Below, in pieces: positions 59,979 through 64,000 of a DNA stretch of 64,000 nt (its first letter is position 1; each line of letters starts with the position of its first letter). The position numbers were made by a program, and so were the translations under genes. Location: positions 1,488,001 through 1,552,000 of the forward strand of contig NZ_LR026975.1 of NCBI RefSeq assembly GCF_900603025.1, written 5' to 3'. The DNA comes from Mycolicibacterium hassiacum DSM 44199. Its GTDB lineage: Bacteria > Actinomycetota > Actinomycetes > Mycobacteriales > Mycobacteriaceae. The notes under the pieces are model-generated. The model saw nothing but the letters and a program-made list of their open reading frames with translations, was not told the DNA's origin and did no database searches.

Positions 59979-61597
59979 GGAATCAGCTTGCCCGGGTTGA
60001 GGATTCCCTTCGGATCGAGCGCGGCCTTCACCGCACGCAGCACCGTGACGCCGAGCTCGCCGACCTCGTCGTGCATCCACGGCCGGTGATCGGCGCCGAC
60101 CGCGTGGTGATGGGTGATGGTGCCGCCGTTGCGCATGATCGCATCGGAGGCGGCGGCTTTGGCCCGCTGCCACTGTTCGATCGGGTTACCGCGCTGCCCG
60201 GCGACGACGGTGAAGTACAGCGAGGCCCCGGTCGGATACACATGCGAAATGTGGCACAGCACCAGCGCTTGCGTGCCCGATTCGGCCAGCGAACCGGTCA
60301 GCGCCTCGGTGACCGCGCGTTTGAGCACCGGCACGTTCGACCAGTTGGTCGCGGTCTCCAGCGTCTCGCACAACGCGCCCGCCGACAGCAGCGAGTCCCG
60401 CAGATACGGTGCGTTGAACCGGCCGTGCTCCCAGTCCCGGGCGGGCTGCTCGCCGAGTGAGGTGCCGCCGGCGGCGGCCAGCACCGCCCGGGTCTCCTCG
60501 TGGCGGCTCGCGACGTGCGCCTCGGTGCCCTCGAACACCGTGATCGCCAGGCACCCGCCGGTGATCTGCTGCTCACCGATGCGCTCGGTGGTGGCGAGGT
60601 TGACCGCGGTCTCGGCCTCGTCGGACAGCCTGATCACGGTCGGCCCGGTGCCGGTCTGGACCACCGCGCGCAGTGCGTCGGCCCCGGTCGCGAAGTCCGG
60701 GAACGACCAGGCCTCGTAGCGGGTGGCCGCGGGTACCGGGTGGACCCGGACCCGTACCCGGGTGATGATCCCGAACACCCCTTCCGACCCGATCAGCAGC
60801 TGCCGCAGATCCGGCCCGGCCGCCGACTCGGGGGCCCGGCCCAGCTCCAGCACCCCGGCCGGGGTGACCGCCCGCAGTCCGCGGACCATGTCGTTGAACC
60901 GTCCGTAGCCGGCCGATCCCTGACCCGACGAGCGGGTCGCGGCGAATCCGCCGATGGTGGCGAACTGGAAGCTCTGCGGGAAATGGCCCAGCGAGAACCC
61001 GCGCTCGCCGAGCAGCTGTTCGGCCTGCGGTCCGGTCAGCCCGGCTTCGAGCTCGGCCTCGCCGGAGATCTCGTCCAGCGCGGTCAGCCGGTTCAGCCGC
61101 CGCAGATCCAGGCTGACCACGGCGGCGAACCGCCCGCGAATCGGGTCCAGCCCGCCGACCACGCTGGTGCCGCCGCCGAACGGCACGATCGCGATGCCGT
61201 GCTCGCCGCAGTACGCCAGGATCGCGGCGATCTCGTCCTCATCGGCGGGCAGCAGCACCGCGTCCGGGGCGTCCTGCACGCCGGGATGGCGGCGCCGCAG
61301 CAGATCCAGCGTGGACTTGCCGCCCGCGTGCAGCAGCCGGTCGGCGTCGCCGACCCGGCAGTACCGGTCGCCGACGATCGCCGCCAGGCCCGCGCGGTGG
61401 GTTTCGGACAGCGCCGACGGGCGGACCCGCACCTCGGTCAGGTCCGGCTCGGGTGCCGGGGTGCCGTCGACGCCGAGGGCCTGCTTGAGCAGTGCCCGGA
61501 TGCCGTCGCTGAGTGGTCTGGCCTGGGCCGGATCGCCCCAGGCGTTCCACTTCATCGGGGGTAACAGGTCGGTCGGTCGGTCATCCGGAGCCGTCAT
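59975..61597 (-). CDS. FAD-linked oxidase, alkyl-DHAP synthase-like (Rv2251-like)
   Basis: 540 residues of the VAO/PCMH flavoprotein fold. The FAD pyrophosphate loop is IVPFGGGTSVVGGLDP (about residues 145-160); ATIGGFAATRSSGQGSAGYG supplies the second FAD loop. C-terminal MHDEVGELG...KGILNPGKL is the FAD-oxidase C-terminal cap as in alkyldihydroxyacetonephosphate synthase and glycolate/lactate oxidases. It shares an operon with a lipid kinase and neighbours GlpD, pointing to glycerol- or lipid-linked metabolism. Confidence 0.8.
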   Translation of the reverse strand: MTAPDDRPTDLLPPMKWNAWGDPAQARPLSDGIRALLKQALGVDGTPAPEPDLTEVRVRPSALSETHRAGLAAIVGDRYCRVGDADRLLHAGGKSTLDLLRRRHPGVQDAPDAVLLPADEDEIAAILAYCGEHGIAIVPFGGGTSVVGGLDPIRGRFAAVVSLDLRRLNRLTALDEISGEAELEAGLTGPQAEQLLGERGFSLGHFPQSFQFATIGGFAATRSSGQGSAGYGRFNDMVRGLRAVTPAGVLELGRAPESAAGPDLRQLLIGSEGVFGIITRVRVRVHPVPAATRYEAWSFPDFATGADALRAVVQTGTGPTVIRLSDEAETAVNLATTERIGEQQITGGCLAITVFEGTEAHVASRHEETRAVLAAAGGTSLGEQPARDWEHGRFNAPYLRDSLLSAGALCETLETATNWSNVPVLKRAVTEALTGSLAESGTQALVLCHISHVYPTGASLYFTVVAGQRGNPIEQWQRAKAAASDAIMRNGGTITHHHAVGADHRPWMHDEVGELGVTVLRAVKAALDPKGILNPGKLIP

Positions 61598-61634
61598 GAG
61601 TTACAGTATTACAGAACATGTCAACACGTAACTC
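61598..61634. promoter_or_regulatory. Inverted repeat over the divergent tetR/FAD oxidase starts
   Basis: GAGTTAC (61598-61604) and GTAACTC (61628-61634), 23 bases apart, cover the entire 20-base gap and the first codons of the TetR gene. With starts this close both messages are probably leaderless, and one operator would control both. Confidence 0.5.
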
Positions 61635-62196
61635 TGATTCGGCCACCATCGAGGACCGCATTCTCGATGCGGCGGCCGACTGTGTGCTGGCCTTCGGTGT
61701 GGACCGGGTCATGCTGGCCGAGATCGCGCGCCGCGCCGGGGTCAGCCGGCCGACGGTCTATCGGCGCTGGCCCGACACCCGGGCGGTGCTGGCCGCGCTA
61801 CTGACCCGGCGGATCGTCGGGGTGCTTGACGCAGCGCCGAGCCGTGGGGTGGGGCGCGCAGCGCTGGTGGAGCGGATCGTGACGATCGCCGAGCGGCTGC
61901 GCGCCGACGAGGTGGTGATGTCGGTGCTGCGGAAGGCCCCCGACCTGGCGATGGTCTACATCGCCGAACGGATGGGCACCAGCCAGCAGATCCTGCTCGA
62001 CGCCGTCGCGGCCGACATCAAGCTCGCCCAGGAGCAGGGCAGTGTCCGGCCCGGCGAGCCGCGTCGGCTGGCGGCCATGTGCCTGCTGATCACCCAGTCG
62101 GCGATCCAGTCGGCGCAGATCGTCGCCCCGATGTTGGACGCCGACGAGCTGGCCGTCGAACTGGCCCACTCACTGAACGGATACCTGCGACCGTGA
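61618..62196 (+). CDS. TetR-family regulator (Rv2250c-like)
   Basis: 192 residues; HTH MLAEIARRAGVSRPTVYRRW (about residues 33-52) then PDTRAVLAALLTRR. The ligand domain is small. Divergent from the FAD oxidase-lipid kinase operon by 20 bases and directly ahead of glpD, so it likely controls both. Confidence 0.85.
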   Translation: MSTRNSDSATIEDRILDAAADCVLAFGVDRVMLAEIARRAGVSRPTVYRRWPDTRAVLAALLTRRIVGVLDAAPSRGVGRAALVERIVTIAERLRADEVVMSVLRKAPDLAMVYIAERMGTSQQILLDAVAADIKLAQEQGSVRPGEPRRLAAMCLLITQSAIQSAQIVAPMLDADELAVELAHSLNGYLRP

Positions 62197-62198
62197 CC

Positions 62199-63758
62199 AT
62201 GTCCCGAGCGCCGATGAGCACCACCGCCCTCAATGCCGCCCGCCGCACCGCCGAGCTGAGCGCGCTGGCCGACGGCCGCGCCGTCGACGTCGTCGTGATC
62301 GGCGGCGGCATCACCGGCGCCGGCATCGCGCTGGACGCCGCCAGCCGTGGGCTGCGGGTGGCGCTGGTGGAGAAACACGATCTGGCCTTCGGCACCAGCC
62401 GGTGGAGCTCCAAGCTCGTTCACGGCGGGTTGCGGTATCTGGCGACCGGCAACGTCGGGATCGCCCGGCGCAGCGCGGTCGAACGCGGAATCCTGATGAC
62501 CCGCAACGCCCCTCACCTTGTGCGGGCGATGCCGCAGCTGGTGCCGCTGCTGCCGTCGATGAGCACGGTGTCGCGGGCGCTGGTGCGAGTGGGTTTTCTG
62601 GCCGGCGACGGGCTGCGCCGGCTCGCCGGCACGCCCGCGTCGGTCCTGCCGCGGTCGCGGCGCATCGACGCCGCCCGGGCGGCGCAGCTGGCGCCCACGG
62701 TGCGCCGCGACGGGCTCGACGGCGCCTACCTCGCCTACGACGGCCAGCTCATCGACGACGCCCGGCTGGTCACCGCCGTGGCACGCACCGCCGCCCAGCA
62801 CGGCGCGATGATCCTTACCCGGGTCGCCGCCTCGGAGGCCACCGCGACGGCGGTGCGGCTGACCGACCAGCTGACGGGGGAGTCGTTCGAGGTCACCGCG
62901 CGGGCGGTGATCAACGCCGCCGGGGTGTGGGCGGGCGAGGTCGACCCGTCGATCACGCTGCGGCCCAGCCGCGGAACGCATCTGGTGTTCGACGCGGCGG
63001 CGTTCGGCAACCCCACCGCCGCGCTGACCATCCCGATTCCCGGCGAGCTCAACCGGTTCGTGTTCGCGATGCCCGAACAACTCGGCCGGGTCTACCTCGG
63101 CCTCACCGACGAGGAGGCGCCCGGGCCGGTGCCCGATGTCCCGGAGCCGACACCGCAGGAGATCGCGTTCCTGCTCGACACCGTCAACACCGCGCTCGAT
63201 GTGACGCTGAGCGAATCGGATGTGATCGGCGCGTTCGCCGGCCTGCGGCCGCTGGCCGACACCGGGGAGGGCCGCACCGCGGATCTGTCCCGCGAGCACG
63301 TGGTGCGCGTGTCGCCGGCCGGGGTGATCAGCGTGGTCGGCGGCAAGCTCACCGAGTACCGGTACATGGCCGAGGATGTGCTGAACCGGGCGATCGAGCT
63401 GCGCGGGCTGACCGCCGGGGTGTGCCGCACCCGCAATCTGCCGCTGGTCGGCGCGCCGGCGAATCCCGTTGCGACGCTTCGCGCTACGGACGTCGCGGAG
63501 ATGCCGGGGTCGCTGGTGGCCCGCTTCGGGGCGGAGGCGCCGAACGTCATCGCCGCGGCGAGCTGCGCGCGGCCGACCGAACCGGTGGCCGAGGGGCTCG
63601 ACGTGATCCGCGCGGAGTTCGAGTACGCGGTCACCCACGAGGGCGCGCTGACCGTCGACGACATCCTCGACCGGCGCACCCGCATCGGACTGGTCGCCGA
63701 GGACCGGCAGCGGGCCGCCGCGGCGGCGGAGGAGATCCTGGCGTCGGCAACGGAATAG
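62199..63758 (+). CDS. glpD: FAD-dependent glycerol-3-phosphate dehydrogenase (Rv2249c/GlpD1-like)
   Basis: 519 residues. FAD motif VVVIGGGITGAGIALDAA (about residues 30-47), FGTSRWSSKLVHGGLRYLAT, and GLRPLADTGEGRTADLSREH with the C-terminal cap GKLTEYRYMAEDVL. It oxidises sn-glycerol-3-phosphate to DHAP at the membrane and reduces menaquinone. The ATG at 62199 lies 3 bases after the TetR stop; a GTG at 62193 would overlap it by 4. The stop codon TAG belongs to the left arm of the palindrome at 63751. Confidence 0.85.
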   Translation: MSRAPMSTTALNAARRTAELSALADGRAVDVVVIGGGITGAGIALDAASRGLRVALVEKHDLAFGTSRWSSKLVHGGLRYLATGNVGIARRSAVERGILMTRNAPHLVRAMPQLVPLLPSMSTVSRALVRVGFLAGDGLRRLAGTPASVLPRSRRIDAARAAQLAPTVRRDGLDGAYLAYDGQLIDDARLVTAVARTAAQHGAMILTRVAASEATATAVRLTDQLTGESFEVTARAVINAAGVWAGEVDPSITLRPSRGTHLVFDAAAFGNPTAALTIPIPGELNRFVFAMPEQLGRVYLGLTDEEAPGPVPDVPEPTPQEIAFLLDTVNTALDVTLSESDVIGAFAGLRPLADTGEGRTADLSREHVVRVSPAGVISVVGGKLTEYRYMAEDVLNRAIELRGLTAGVCRTRNLPLVGAPANPVATLRATDVAEMPGSLVARFGAEAPNVIAAASCARPTEPVAEGLDVIRAEFEYAVTHEGALTVDDILDRRTRIGLVAEDRQRAAAAAEEILASATE

Positions 63759-63807
63759 CATTCCTGGTCGTTGATCCGGCGATCTGACGACCAGGAATGC
63801 TATTCCG
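63751..63807. repeat. Long palindrome, copy 2
   Basis: Perfect 21-base arms (63751-63771 and 63787-63807) around a 15-base loop; outer part CGGAATAGCATTCC as in copy 1, then TGGTCGT where copy 1 has CGGTCGT, with the matching change in the other arm. Here it sits at the 3' ends of glpD and a leftward gene remnant and gives both their TAG stops, fitting a bidirectional terminator. Confidence 0.9.
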
Positions 63808-63950
63808 GCGAAGGGGCCGCACGCTGCACGCGGCTGACGACGTAGTCGGGTTCGAAACCGACGCGCCGACAAGCGTCCATCAGCGCCTCGGTGTAATACG
63901 ACATCCCCGGCGGCCACTGGATCACCGGCCGGACCGGCTTCGCCGACGGC
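63800..63950 (-). pseudogene. C-terminal gene remnant, possibly of a regulator
   Basis: Fifty codons open on the minus strand after a stop at 63951-63953: VRPVIQWPPGMSYYTEALMD, then ACRRVGFEPDYVVSRV, ending with TAG from the palindrome. The ACRRVGFEP block resembles the ligand-binding domain of LysR regulators. No start or upstream domain remains. Low certainty. Confidence 0.3.
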
Positions 63951-63987
63951 GGCTACACCACCCGCTGCAAACGCCCCGCACCCGAAA

Positions 63988-64000
63988 ACGGAATAGCATT
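63988..64000. repeat. Long palindrome, copy 3 (cut by window edge)
   Basis: ACGGAATAGCATT at the right edge equals the start of copies 1 and 2. The rest lies outside the window. Confidence 0.6.

Noticed and set aside
1-64000. CRISPR arrays and rRNA genes
   Set aside because: No regularly spaced repeats with unique spacers and no rRNA sequence were seen anywhere in the window.

Overview
The window is high-GC actinobacterial chromosome, almost certainly from a rapidly growing Mycobacterium (Mycolicibacterium type). Evidence: GTG/ATG starts, many acyl-CoA dehydrogenases (FadE), a mycofactocin-type dehydrogenase, a mycothiol-dependent formaldehyde dehydrogenase (mscR), and gene orders that match M. 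tuberculosis from memory: Rv2327-Rv2326c-Rv2325c (20.6-25.5 kb), Rv2315c-Rv2314c (25.6-28.5 kb) and Rv2264c to Rv2249c (about 51-63.8 kb, inverted here).

Layout. 1-1.1 kb: right end of an ISL3-family element that cuts an NRPS gene down to its C-terminal thioesterase. 1.2-5 kb: an acyl-CoA oxidase-like protein, a VIT1/CCC1 transporter and a luciferase-like F420 oxidoreductase. 5-18.6 kb: a catabolic cluster with two family III CoA-transferases, three acyl-CoA dehydrogenases (one double-length), an acyl-CoA ligase, a mycofactocin-type SDR, a MaoC-like hydratase, an enoyl-CoA hydratase, a TetR regulator and a P450. These fit P450 hydroxylation, alcohol oxidation, CoA activation and beta-oxidation of an unknown substrate. 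18.7-21 kb: TetR, an MFS exporter and MarR.

21.1-25.5 kb: an ECF vitamin-type transporter (fused S-A-A' protein plus EcfT). An IS110 element sits exactly at the start codon of ecfT. Its non-coding end carries what looks like a complete bridge RNA: two hairpins whose four guide segments match the insertion site and the element's own ends. 25.6-28.5 kb: tldD-tldE.

28.6-34.1 kb: an AT-richer integrative element of about 5.5 kb in a tRNA-Met(CAT) gene. It has a tyrosine integrase, an excisionase-like gene, a phage-type repressor with a palindromic operator, a multi-pass membrane protein, small zinc-ribbon proteins and a HicA-like toxin, but no structural or replication genes. Unusually, the shared att core is the 5' half of the tRNA. 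A block of AT-rich compound repeats lies inside the element.

34.2-50 kb: assorted host genes, including a deazaflavin-dependent nitroreductase, a cysteine hydrolase, a transglycosylase/DUF1460 amidase fusion lipoprotein, an acyl-CoA dehydrogenase, a long proline-rich exported protein and a peptide ABC transporter operon. 50-64 kb: an Hsp70-like membrane protein, a SABATH-type methyltransferase, a metallo-beta-lactamase-fold hydrolase with mscR, a frameshifted methyltransferase, a beta-lactamase-like protein, a DUF3145 protein, a diacylglycerol kinase-like protein with an FAD oxidase, TetR, and a glycerol-3-phosphate dehydrogenase.

A dispersed long palindrome with compensatory base changes occurs at 34.64 and 63.75 kb, with a third partial copy at the right edge.
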